Source: Ettlia oleoabundans (lineage: Eukaryota; Chlorophyta; Chlorophyceae; Chlamydomonadales). From it: a stretch of 14,127 nucleotides of DNA. The stretch covers positions 1 to 14,127 of the forward strand of contig JAAMXP010002011.1 in assembly GCA_019693395.1 (NCBI GenBank), in the 5' to 3' direction. This document shows, piece by piece, positions 1 through 8,526 of this stretch. Below the pieces are notes generated by a model. That model was given only the letters and a program-made list of their open reading frames with translations. It made no database searches and was not told where the DNA came from. Positions within the stretch are counted from its first letter, which is position 1; every line of letters starts with the position of its first letter. The position numbers were made by a program, and so were the translations under genes.

Positions 1-353
1 GGGCAGTACGGGAAGGGGGAGGGGGCTAAGCACGGAGTAATGAGGGGAGGGAGGGCTAATGGCGGATGAAAAAGGCTGATAACAGCTTGAAACGGAGGGT
101 TGACGATGACAGCCGGGAAAGGCTGATGACACTTGGGTGGGGCTGAACAACAGCTGTGGCGTTTAGCCATAGAGTTAATAGCAGGGAATCTTGAGTAAGT
201 CGGCAGCTGCTGGCAGGAGCATGTTGCAGCCAGCCAGCATTCAACCAGCCGTGCTTCTGAACAGCATTCAGGGTTTGTGGTAGGAGCATAGTGCCAGCAG
301 CACGCGGCAGCATTCTTGGCAGACGTGCATAACAGCGAGCATTCAGCGCTCAC
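1..353 (-). other. Probable intron of the partial left-edge gene
   Basis: A good donor (CTG/GTGAGC) ends the last visible exon at 354. Read on the minus strand, the rest to the window edge is T/C-rich, repetitive (CTGCTGGC, ATGCTCCTGC) and has no convincing in-phase exon. The first 60 plus-strand bases carry many G-runs, that is C-runs in the transcript. Confidence 0.4.
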
Positions 354-1491
354 CAGGTTGTAGCTCTTTGTGGGTGCTCCTGCTCCTGCTGCTGCTGCTG
401 CAGGCCGCGCCGCCGCTGGTTGCGCCGTATGGCCTGCAAGGACAGGAGACGAGGCATGGCTGCTTGCACACCTGGTGCAAAAGCACGTGCGTGCGTGCAT
501 GCCTGTGCACTTGCATTGCTTTGCAGGAAAGAAAATACAGTATAAGTGGCAAGTAAGCAGTACACACCGGGTCGCTGGGCTGTAGCCTGTGCTACCGCCT
601 CCCCCTTTGCCGCAGCTGTTGCTCCTCTTGTCCCTGCCGCTTCTGTTCCTGCTGCTGCAACTTCTGCTCCTGCTGCAGCAGGGGCTGCTGGACTTATGAG
701 TCCGGGGTTGGCTGCCGTCGCCGCATCGCCGCCGGCTGCCTCACCTTCGTCTGCTGCCGCCAGCAGCGCCAGCATCTCTGCTGCCTCGCTTTCGCCACCT
801 GGTGCCTCTGCTTTGCCGCTGGGCAGCGCAGCCATGGCAGGCGTGGCTGTGGTGGCGGCTGTGGCAGTGGCCGGGGCTGGCAGGGGCTGCTGCAAGCTGC
901 CGGGCTGATGTGGCATGGGTGCGGCGGCAGCAGCAGGCGCGACAGGTGTTCCAGCGCTGCGGTCTGCTGCAAACAGGCCTGCAGCAGCAACAAGCAGAGC
1001 ACAGGGGCGTAAGGTAGCGCCTTCAAATACTCTGTTTTGCATGACTTGCTTTGCTAGTTGAAGCACCCCTCACAGCAAACAAATAAAAGGAGGGGTCGGG
1101 AACTGAAAGAGGAGCCGAGTGGGTACTGACCCGGCAGGTGAGGTGCCCCTTCCTCATCACCCTCCGGCGTTGGCACAGGAACCGGCGAGGTGTGCATCCA
1201 ATGCTGTTTGGCTGCTGTGGCTTGTGCTGCTGCTTGGGAGTCCGAGCTGCCGTGACGAAGCTGCGGCTGTACGTCTGTGGCCACGCCCTGCAGCGGCGGC
1301 GGCGGCAGTACTTGAATTGGCTGTGTGAGAGCGAGAGCAACCGCCATTGGCCAATCCAAATGTCGCTCCCGTGCTCCAGTAAAGCCCACCTGGTCTGATA
1401 TGTTGCTGGGCGGTCTGGGGTCCGCCGCACCGCCTGGCATCTCGCCCGCAGAGACGGACAGCGGGGCATCCCTGCCATCCACTGCGCTCAT
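1..1491 (-). CDS. Partial alanine/proline-rich hypothetical protein (5' part, continues past left edge)
   Basis: I do not recognise this protein. Three minus-strand exons join in phase: 1491-1131 (ATG at 1491, donor GTCAGT), 978-568 (acceptor CTGCTGCAG, donor GTGTGT) and 433-354 (acceptor TCCTTGCAG, donor GTGAGC), giving 284 codons. Both junctions are phase 1, which supports the chain. The predicted N-terminus starts MSAVDGRDAPLSVSAGEMPG; the second exon is Ala/Glu/Gly-rich with AEMLALLAAADEGEAAGG, and the third is Ala-rich ending APTKSYNL. No domain, signal peptide or membrane segment is evident in this part, so any folded domain would lie beyond the window. The start is uncertain: an in-frame stop lies at 1573-1575, but an acceptor between there and 1491 could add an upstream exon. 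A 102-nt in-frame stretch (about 1390 to 1289, GTGGGC to CTGCAG) could be a further intron. It lies downstream of the PTB gene in the same orientation. Low-complexity GC-rich sequence can look coding by chance, so confidence is moderate. Confidence 0.45.
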
Positions 1492-2162
1492 GACGGCCTG
1501 GGAAGCGCCAATCGCAGGGGGTGGAGCTGCGCAGGGGCTGGGGACAGGGAGCACCCGGTGCACCCCCGCAGCCTAAGCCCCTGCGCGCTGCTGTCGCGCC
1601 TGAATGCACGGGTGGAACACTGTGTATCACAAGGTGGTCGGCCCTTACTGCTGTGTCCTAGGCGGTTCTGAACTAGCACATGCGTTCTTTACCGCCTCAA
1701 CCCAGACACAGTTTCCTGAAATTTGTACAAGCTCTGAACACTTTCGAACGCCGTTGATCAGCTACTGTGCCATCCGTGCCAGGTCAGGCGAGGCGCAGCA
1801 GGCAGCACGGCAATGCGTTGGTTGTGAAACAATCTGGTGTTGTCCATAGGAAATTGGGAGATACGCCGTTCGGCGATGCTTCATTGTAGAGAAATTTGCT
1901 GGGCGTCGCCCATGTCCTGAACAAGTCTGCCACTGCAGACATGCATGTGGACATGTGCACCTGCACAAGCCACCAACGCGAGATCCAGCAAAGCTGCAGT
2001 GAGCAAAGCAGCCTCCCGGGGACCACCTGCTGCACAGCTGTTGTGACAAATTACAAGGGAGCTCCAACGTGTATATCGCAGCAGCTGCAAGGGACATTGC
2101 TGTGTGTGCAGCGGACCACTTTGCCACTACCGTCGTACCCATGTACCCAAGGAGCAATTCAA
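1492..2162. other. Intergenic stretch between PTB poly(A) signal and left-edge gene
   Basis: Between the presumed 3' end of the PTB transcript and the first supported ATG of the left-edge gene I see no coding exon. It should hold that gene's promoter and 5' UTR. The open frames here have no family resemblance and mixed composition. No tRNA or other structured RNA was recognised. Confidence 0.4.
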
Positions 2163-2167
2163 TTACA
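2163..2167 (-). terminator. TGTAA poly(A) signal candidate for the PTB gene
   Basis: TTACA on the plus strand reads TGTAA on the transcript strand, 184 nt beyond the TGA stop at 2353-2351. TGTAA is the usual chlorophyte polyadenylation signal. A second TGTAA lies farther on at 2055-2051. Either could be used, and no transcript evidence is available here. Confidence 0.5.
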
Positions 2168-2350
2168 GCAGCCACAAACTCCGGCGTGCGTCAAACAAAG
2201 TTCACTGCACTTGATGAAACCTGCACAATTAGTCAGCAGATTCATGCAATGTGCTGTGGATCATTGCCGCAGATACTGGCACAACAGTTTTTTAAAAAAC
2301 CCAGGTCAATCCTACTCAGTCAAGTTGTCCGTGCATAGTCAGTCTCAAAA

Positions 2351-3118
2351 TCAGTATCCATAGCCCTGGTAACCTCCAGCGGGGGGCGGCTGCCCTCCAT
2401 AGGCCGGCGGCGGCGGCCCGCCTGGCGGCGCCCCACCGTAGCCGTAACCGCCATAGCCGCCAGGCGCAGGGGTCCCGCCATACGATGGTGCTGGAGGCCC
2501 GCCATACCCCGGCGCTCCACCTTGCGGCGGCGCGCTGGGCGGGTAGTAAGCTGGCGGCGGCTGTGCCGGCGGTGCGCCGGGCGAGTAGTAGGGGGGTGGT
2601 GCCTGAGGCGGGTAGGCGCCGCCGTAGCCCTGCAGGCACAGAGAAGGGAGGCATGCGAGTCACGGCAACCAAATCATAAAACTGGCGAAGCTGGCCATCC
2701 CCAACACGTTTGAGCACTATGACCCCCGCCACGGCAGCCAGCACAGTGTGAACCTTAACGAAAAAATCGTCAACCTTCTTAGCAAGACAGTTAGCTAAAC
2801 CCAAGCCCAGGCGGTTGGGCAATTAACTTCCAGCAGGCACCCAGGCTCGGCTCACCCCTGCTGCTGGAGGCGGTGCCGCTGGCGGCGGGTAGGCCGGCGC
2901 AGCGGGCGCTGAGTAGCCACTGTAGCCCTGCAAGCGGGCAAAACCAGGAAGAAAGCTTGCCATCAGCACCTGGGTGTGGACAGTGGCAACCCGGTGTGGT
3001 TACTTGGCGGCTCTTGTCAGCGGGCCAAGGGCTACAGCCATTCTTCCCATCACAGCCCACAATGCGGTTGGACTCCAAATGTGCCCCAGCTGACTGCAGA
3101 CGGCTCCCCGAGCGCACC
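2351..3118 (-). repeat. GYGG/PPP low-complexity tail coding region of PTB (exons 9 and 10)
   Basis: Exon 9 (2927-2856, 24 codons) and exon 10 (2629-2351, 92 codons plus stop) both begin GGC TAC after a GGG-ending exon and both are phase 0. Together they encode a tail of GYSGYS, GYGG, PAYYPP, SYGG, GGYGGYGYGG and AYGGQPPP units. Tails like this in RNA-binding proteins are often disordered and self-associating; that property is inferred here, not shown. Confidence 0.7.
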
Positions 3119-6100
3119 CCGGATGCTGCGTAGGGCGCGGGGGCGCCCTTGCCGGATGTGCGTCCGCCATATTGCTCCAGCACCCGCTCGTGCTGCCGCA
3201 CATAGTCCTCGCCTGCAGGGTCGATGGATGACTGGGAGGGTGGGTGGGTGGGTGGGCGAGCGATACAGCTGGGAGCATCCACGCATTTGTGGTGGTTTTA
3301 TTGTTGGGGGTAGAGGTTGACAGGCACAGCAGCAGTCTTCTGGAGCTTAGCAGCAACGAAGACTCTCTGGAACAGCGTTGCACGTTTCACAGAGCGTGGT
3401 TTTTAGGGGAGGTCGACAGGCGCGGCAGCAGCGGTCTGGAGTTGGGCAGCACTGAAGGCTCTCCAACACAGCGGTGCATGCTCGACAGAGGGTTTTTAGA
3501 GGTGTGTGTGGCCAAAAGTGCTTTTTGGCTCAAACAAAAAAAAACGGAGGCCGCCCCCATGTGCATAGCATTCAGCAAGCGGTCATCCAGCAAGCGCACT
3601 CCAGTACCATCATCCCAATGCAACAAGCCAAATCACACCAGCATAGCATCTCAGGGACTGACCTCCATCCAAGTGCCCTTTTTGAACACAACAACAAGCA
3701 AACAAAGTCCACCACCACTAGAACACTCACCGGTGACTTGGAAATTGGGGTCATGTCGAGGCTGCAGCCCCCCGTAGGATTGCGGCGCGCCTCCACCATA
3801 CGGCATCCCCGCCCCGCCCATGCCATGCCGTGGCGGCATGACTCTGCCAGGTGGCGGCGGCCCCGGCCTGCCCGCCATGCCTGCACCCGGCCGCGAAGCA
3901 GCGGCCGCCGGTGGAGGTACCGGGTTCGGCACCGCTCCCATTGTGTAGTCCTTACTGCGGTCTGAGCCTGGCTTGATGGTGAGGTTGCGGTGCTTGGAAT
4001 AAACCACGTGCATCTGCGGGAGCGTGGAGGCATGGAGGGAGCAGCAGCATGGTAAGCAGCACGTCAAACTGTGTCTTGGCAGCTTCAAGCAGAGCAATGT
4101 CCTATGCGGCGGCTGCCACAGCATTGCAAAAAGAAACAATGTGGGCCGGCACCACGCAGACGCCACAGCAATGGCGTTTCAATTGCCCTGGTTGATGCTA
4201 CTAGGACTTCTTCAACTGCCTAGAACACTCCAAATGCCACACCTGCCAGCCCGCCATCACTTTCCAAACCCTACGGCTGTTCTGAACTCTAGCTACCTCA
4301 GACTACAGGTGGCCCAAACCCTACAAGTGTTGCAAACTACAGCGCGTCACGCACCACGTTGTGCCCCCCGTCGTACATAGCGTGCCCCTCCAGCGCAGCA
4401 CGCGCAGCGTCTGCCGTGGGTACATCCGCGTACTGCACCAGCGCCACGGTGCGCGCGTCCCGCTCGAAAATGTGGATCTTTTGCACAAAGCCATACGTGC
4501 TGAAAATCTGCGGGGTGGCCAGGGGTGCAGGCAGCGGCCAGATGAGATAGCTAGGCAGCACAACCAAGGAGGTGAGGAATTGGACCAAGCGGTACAATCC
4601 CACCACCTGTTCGCTGCAAGGCTATGTGGTTGAGGTTGGGGCGGGGTGGTGGGTGGGTCGCATATGTGGCATAGCCAAGCTGCAAAAAAGCAAGTCAAGA
4701 GGTACAGGCAGCAAGTCGGCGCAGCAGCCAAGGGCAGCAACAGCTTGTTGGCACGTGACCCCAGCCGCAAGGCAGCAAACCAGCGGTACAGCACCGCAGC
4801 AGCAGCAGCGCAGTGCAGCACAACCCAACAGCGCGTCAGTGCTTGAAAAACAAACAAGGTCTTGGCCTGGACACAGCTTATCTGCAGGTTGGTAATTGGC
4901 AGGTGTCAGCGACATGTCGAGATGGACATGCCTGCCTGCCCTGCCGTCTCACCGTGTGTATGCCATCAAGCGTTACTGGGTAGGTCATGCGATCAAAACT
5001 GACAGACAGCACATTGCTGGGCCCATCGGTCCCCCCAGAGGCGGGCAGCATGGCTTGAATCATTCCCAGATCCGCCTCTCCCCATGGAAGAGCGGCATTT
5101 GTGAAGTCTCTGCAACAGCAGCGGCAGCAGCGGCGGCGGCAACAGCAGTACGGCAGGGCAGCAATCAGGCCGGCAGGCAGGCAGGCTGGAAGACACGTGG
5201 GCATGTGCGGAACAGGCAGCAGGCAGACAAGTGGGCGATCGATAGGCTGGCAGGGGCAACGGCAGACGAAGGTCCGGCAAGCCAATCGGCATTCCACCAA
5301 CGATGCGCCATATCAGCTGCCTTAACTGCACAAAACATGTGCCAGCGCATCAGGGCACCATAACGATGCCAGGACAGCCAGAGACGAAACACGCAGTAGA
5401 ACAAGCAGGAAATCCAGCAGTGGGCAGAACACGAGTAAAGAGAAGGGCAGCAGCCACAGCATGAGGAAACAAAACCACAGCCACAGCGGCATCATTTGCA
5501 GCAAAGGAGGGTATCAACTAACCACCCAGCTTCATTGCAGCAAGAAAGTAGAAGACAAGAATAGCGGCAGAAACGACAGTGAGGGGCTGCTGGAAGGCAG
5601 CACTAGGATACCAAAATTGACAGCAGAGGGGCAGCAAGCAAAAGGGGGCAGCTGGAAGAGGGAGAGTTGACCCACAGACCGGGCAGCACAGGAACGGAAA
5701 TAAAGGGCAGCAGAAGTAAAAGGCAGCGACGGGAGCCAGTAGCAAGCAACACAGCGCCAAGTGGCCGGAGACAGCACCGACGCAGAATGGCAACAGAACC
5801 ATAGTAGGGGGCCGCCAACAAAGGGACAAATTGGCAACAAGCAAGCAAGAAGAAAGGCATCAAGAATAGGCATCAAACGCGCGGCGCTACCCCGTGCTGG
5901 GAGAAGAAACAGGGCTTCGTAACTTCGGATGGGGTCACCATCCTCATCGTCCAGGTTGCAGCTTCCATGCAGCTTCCTTGACAGTAGACAGCGGGCCCCA
6001 TGTGTAGGGTCACTTGGGCTCCTTATCACATTATAGTCACACATGAGACTGTGCGCCCACCCGTCCAAAACCCAATTACTCACCGCGTGGAGTGGCTCTG

Positions 6101-7869
6101 ATTGCGGATGTTAAGGTCTGGCTGTGCCGCAAACGCCATGTCCAGAGTGGGAGGGTTGGGATGGTCGTTAATCAGGTGACGCGGAATGGGCTGCCCTTGA
6201 AGTGTGCTCCGCACCTGCACCAGGTGGCAAGCAGCCACAGCGAAAGATGTTGATATTGGTAATGTAGATAAGGCCAAATAAAGAAATGTAGATGTATTGC
6301 TGGGCCTGCCGCGGTTGTAAAAGCGGTGTGCTGATCGCACACCGAAAAGTTGCGTCGGGAGAAATACACCCACATTAAGAAGTGGCTGCACAAGAGGAAC
6401 AAGGCAGATGGAGAACCTTGTCCCCAACCAACGCATTTGCCCTGGCTGCAAGGCAGCCATGCAGCCAGCACCCCAAGGCAAACACGAAGCCTAACCCAGC
6501 CGCTAGCAGATCGCACCCACCGTGGCTGCCGTCTGTGCATCAGGGAACTGCACCCACGCCAGCACGCCGCCCTCTGGCCGAGGGTAGGTCACCATCTTCT
6601 TGACAAACCCGTGGGAGCCAAACATCTTGTGGAGCAGCTCGAGGTTTACGGCCTGAGCAAGGTCCGCCTGCAAGGGGGAACCGCGGAGGAAAGAAACGGA
6701 GGGAGGGCTTGGTGAGGGGTGGTGAAAAGCCATGAATGAGGGGCGGCAAGTCAGTGAATGCAACCAAACTGGGCTCAATGGGGAACAGAGGAGGAGGGAT
6801 GGGTCACGGAAAGAATAGGGGGATGGGTCACAGAAAGAATAGGTGGCTTGGGAGCAGCGGTAGCAAGCCAATTGGGAGCAATGGCATGTCGACAAGAGGG
6901 AAACCAGGTTCGCCGGATAGCACGAAGCATTACCACGCCAGCCTGACTTGATCAACCCATCCGTGCTGGCCTCCTGCAAGGCTTTGCAGCAGCGCAATGC
7001 ATTGCAGCAGGGACCTGGCGCCTGTATAGCCTCACTAGCGTACCAGAAGACTTCCGCACCTGGACATTGTTCACGGTGACTTGCAACACGGGCGTGGGGC
7101 TGTCTGAGGACGGTGCCACGTTTGTCAGCCTGTCTCGCCCGCTGTAGCTGAGCCAGGAGGGCCTGCCGCGGAACTTGGCTGGCTCGGGGGCGGTCTGGTA
7201 GTGGCTGACGATGGCCATAGCTTGTTCTAGGGCTGCAAACTCCACAAACGCCTGGTTGCGGTTGCCCCCAACCTTATCCTTCATGGCCACAATCGTGCCC
7301 CAGGGGGCGCAGAACTCCCGGATCTCCTCCAGAGTCACGTCAAAGGGCAGGTTGCGCAAGTGGATGACCTGCAGAACAATGGCGGCAGCAGCAGGCCCAG
7401 GGTAGAGCTTGCTGTTTCATGACAACGACAAAGGTGCATGTGCTTGTGATATGACATGAAACCGAGTCTCTTGAATGCCCCTGTGTTTGAATATCGTTGA
7501 GGTTGTACAGAGTGCCCAGGATGCTTGTGTTAGGCAGCACAGAAGGGCAGTGCGCAAGGGCGGCGCGGGGCAAAGTCGTGGAGGACAGGGAGGGTTGCAC
7601 TGCTACGCTGGCACTGCCAACACAGGCAAGGGAGGCACGCCATCACATCTGCAGCAAGCGGCCTCCCATCGACGACTAGAATTGCGGGCCCCGCATCGCA
7701 CGGCCCAACTGTCAGGCAGTGGAAGGGAGTGTGAGCCAGCACCCAAGTGGCGCACCTTAGTGGGCTGCATGTATTGAGGGCTGACGTGTGGGTCGCGGCC
7801 TGCCATTGGCGGACCGCCCATGGGCATTCCCATCATGCCCCCCACCACCAGGGGAGGAGGGTATGCCAT
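2351..7869 (-). CDS. PTB: Polypyrimidine tract-binding protein homolog (three RRMs plus Gly/Pro/Tyr-rich tail), 10 exons
   Basis: Exons on the minus strand: 7869-7756, 7368-7060, 6667-6521, 6214-6084, 5109-4953, 4507-4355, 4013-3731, 3212-3118, 2927-2856, 2629-2351. They total 1740 nt, 579 residues, and all phases agree. RRM1 begins VIHLRNLP (residue 39) and has the RNP1-like NQAFVEF near 76-82. RRM2 runs from about 132 to 228, including the PTB-type HLINDHPNPPTLDMAF insert and QPDLNIRNQSHSTRDFTN. RRM3 starts SNVLSVSFDRMTYPVTLDGI (265) and runs through YDGGHNV and DRSKDYT (about 361). These are hallmarks of plant PTB3/RBP50-type proteins, which bind CU-rich pre-mRNA and control splicing and mRNA fate in nucleus and cytosol. 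Residues about 362-579 are disordered: proline-rich, a short charged patch (EDYVRQHERVLEQYGG), then YGG/PPP repeats ending GYQGYGY. The ATG sits in GCCATGG, with an in-frame TAG upstream. The family call is firm; the target RNAs are unknown. Confidence 0.95.
3234..3256 (+). repeat. GGGT microsatellite, six G3 runs with 1-nt loops
   Basis: Six GGG runs are each separated by one base (A, then T four times). The tract lies in PTB intron 7, about 20 nt upstream of the exon 8 acceptor. On the transcript strand it is a CCCA repeat forming part of the pyrimidine-rich tract before that acceptor. It is a strong G-quadruplex candidate on the plus strand by motif alone. Confidence 0.75.
3313..3499 (+). 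repeat. Diverged tandem duplication (94 + 91 nt) within PTB intron 7
   Basis: Unit 1 is 3313-3406 and unit 2 is 3409-3499. Both start GAGGT(T/C)GACAGGC, share CTGGAG near the middle and CAGCG(T/G)TGCA later, and end TTTTTAG. They differ by many substitutions and net 3 nt. Most differences would change the protein in the open plus-strand frame, so a coding role is unlikely. I do not recognise it as a known transposon. Confidence 0.7.
5380..5870 (-). other. Pyrimidine-rich core of PTB intron 4 (transcript sense)
   Basis: Intron 4 (6083-5110, 974 nt) is by far the longest intron of the PTB gene. On the transcript strand its middle is a run of CTGCTGCCC, TTTCTTCT, CTTGCTTGC and CCCTCTTCC-like words with few purine runs. 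It separates the RRM2 and RRM3 exons. PTB-family proteins bind such sequence, so it is a candidate autoregulatory element by inference. Confidence 0.4.
6797..6844 (+). repeat. 24-nt tandem duplication in PTB intron 2
   Basis: GGATGGGTCACGGAAAGAAT at 6797 recurs 24 nt later (6821) with a single G/A change over the first 22 positions. A partial GGAGGAGGG stretch precedes it. It is short and intronic, and looks like recent slippage. Confidence 0.8.
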
Positions 7870-8526
7870 GGCTGGTATGCCCCCTTTACAAGGCTAACCA
7901 GGGCGCAACTAGCACCGTGGCGCAGAGCTTGGCAGTGCGTGGGGAACGGTGGCGGAGGCGGCAGCCCAGGGGGCGGAACCCAGCGCGGGCGGTCTCGTAA
8001 GGCTCCTCGTGCCTGCAAGACGCAACAAGGGTATGTCTTGCGTAGGTACACGCAAGTACACGGGCTGCAACCTGCTGAGTGGAGTGGGCCCAACGGCGCC
8101 GGTCACTTGCTACCGGTGGGCTGCATGATCACATGACCTGTATACTTGCCTGTGAAGATCAAAGCAACGGCCAAGTGCACGCGATGCCGTGTAGACCCGC
8201 TGATGGCAGGTTCCCAGCGAGCTAAACCCGCTGGTGTGACGAGGCAAGAAGTTCACTTCGCCGTCGTTGTAGAAACACAAGAAGGTATTTTCGTACAGTG
8301 GCATGGAACGAGCGTGCTGCGACACGTCAAAGCAGGATGGGAGAGGAAATCCCGCTTGCTGAGCGAAGATTACATTGTTTTACATCTCTGTGCATTTCGG
8401 ATAACCGTGCGTATCGTTGGTGCAGCCCGCTTTGGCCTGAAACCCCACTAGTAGGCAGGAACCACCACAGCGGAGGGCTCAACCTGTAGTCCGTGTCTGT
8501 TCTTGCATAGCAGATACGACAGCTCT
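7870..8526. promoter_or_regulatory. Shared divergent upstream region of the PTB and SRPBCC genes
   Basis: The PTB start codon (7869, minus) and the SRPBCC start codon (8527, plus) face away from each other across 657 bp, which must hold both promoters and both 5' UTRs. In-frame stops occur upstream of each ATG (TAG nine codons before PTB; TAG at 8452-8454 before the other), so neither protein extends into it without an extra intron. A possible 5' UTR acceptor for PTB (GCGTCTTGCAG) lies near 8014-8024. No clear TATA box is seen. Paired GTACACG motifs sit at 8046-8062. Confidence 0.6.
8037..8062. promoter_or_regulatory. GTAC-containing inverted repeat and GTACACG direct repeat
   Basis: CTTGCGT (8037-8043) and ACGCAAG (8050-8056) are exact reverse complements around AGGTAC. 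GTACACG occurs twice, at 8046-8052 and 8056-8062, exactly 10 bp apart. GTAC is the core recognised by SBP-domain factors and the core of Chlamydomonas copper-response elements. Use as a binding site is inference. Confidence 0.35.

Noticed and set aside
350..433. Gln/Arg-rich peptide (RRNQRRRGLQQQQQ) in the unspliced frame of the left-edge gene
   Set aside because: Reading through the intron 567-434 puts this exon in a different frame; the spliced phase gives an Ala/Pro-rich peptide consistent with the upstream exons.
546..908. Plus-strand Ala/Ser-rich open frame
   Set aside because: It mirrors the minus-strand exon 978-568, which has matching splice sites and phases on both sides; the plus frame has none.
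1896..2363. A 155-residue plus-strand open frame overlapping the PTB 3' end
   Set aside because: Mixed Cys/Gln/Ser composition without a domain; it overlaps the PTB stop codon and 3' UTR in antisense.
3244..3777. A 177-residue plus-strand open frame over the PTB intron 7 repeat, with two similar peptide units
   Set aside because: The two units differ mostly by amino-acid-changing substitutions, there is no family resemblance, and it runs across PTB exons 7 and 8 on the other strand.
5101..5240. Dense CAG/GGCAG repeats resembling a short repeat array
   Set aside because: Irregular trinucleotide and tetranucleotide slippage; no constant repeat-spacer structure, so not a CRISPR array, and it is the pyrimidine tract of PTB intron 4 in antisense.
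5532..6083. Minus-strand frame reading on from PTB exon 4 into intron 4 (with LHGSCNLDDEDGDP)
   Set aside because: The exon 4 donor GCG/GTGAGT and the in-phase DFTN exon at 5109 match the plant PTB sequence. A cryptic cassette exon here is possible, but its splice sites are weak.
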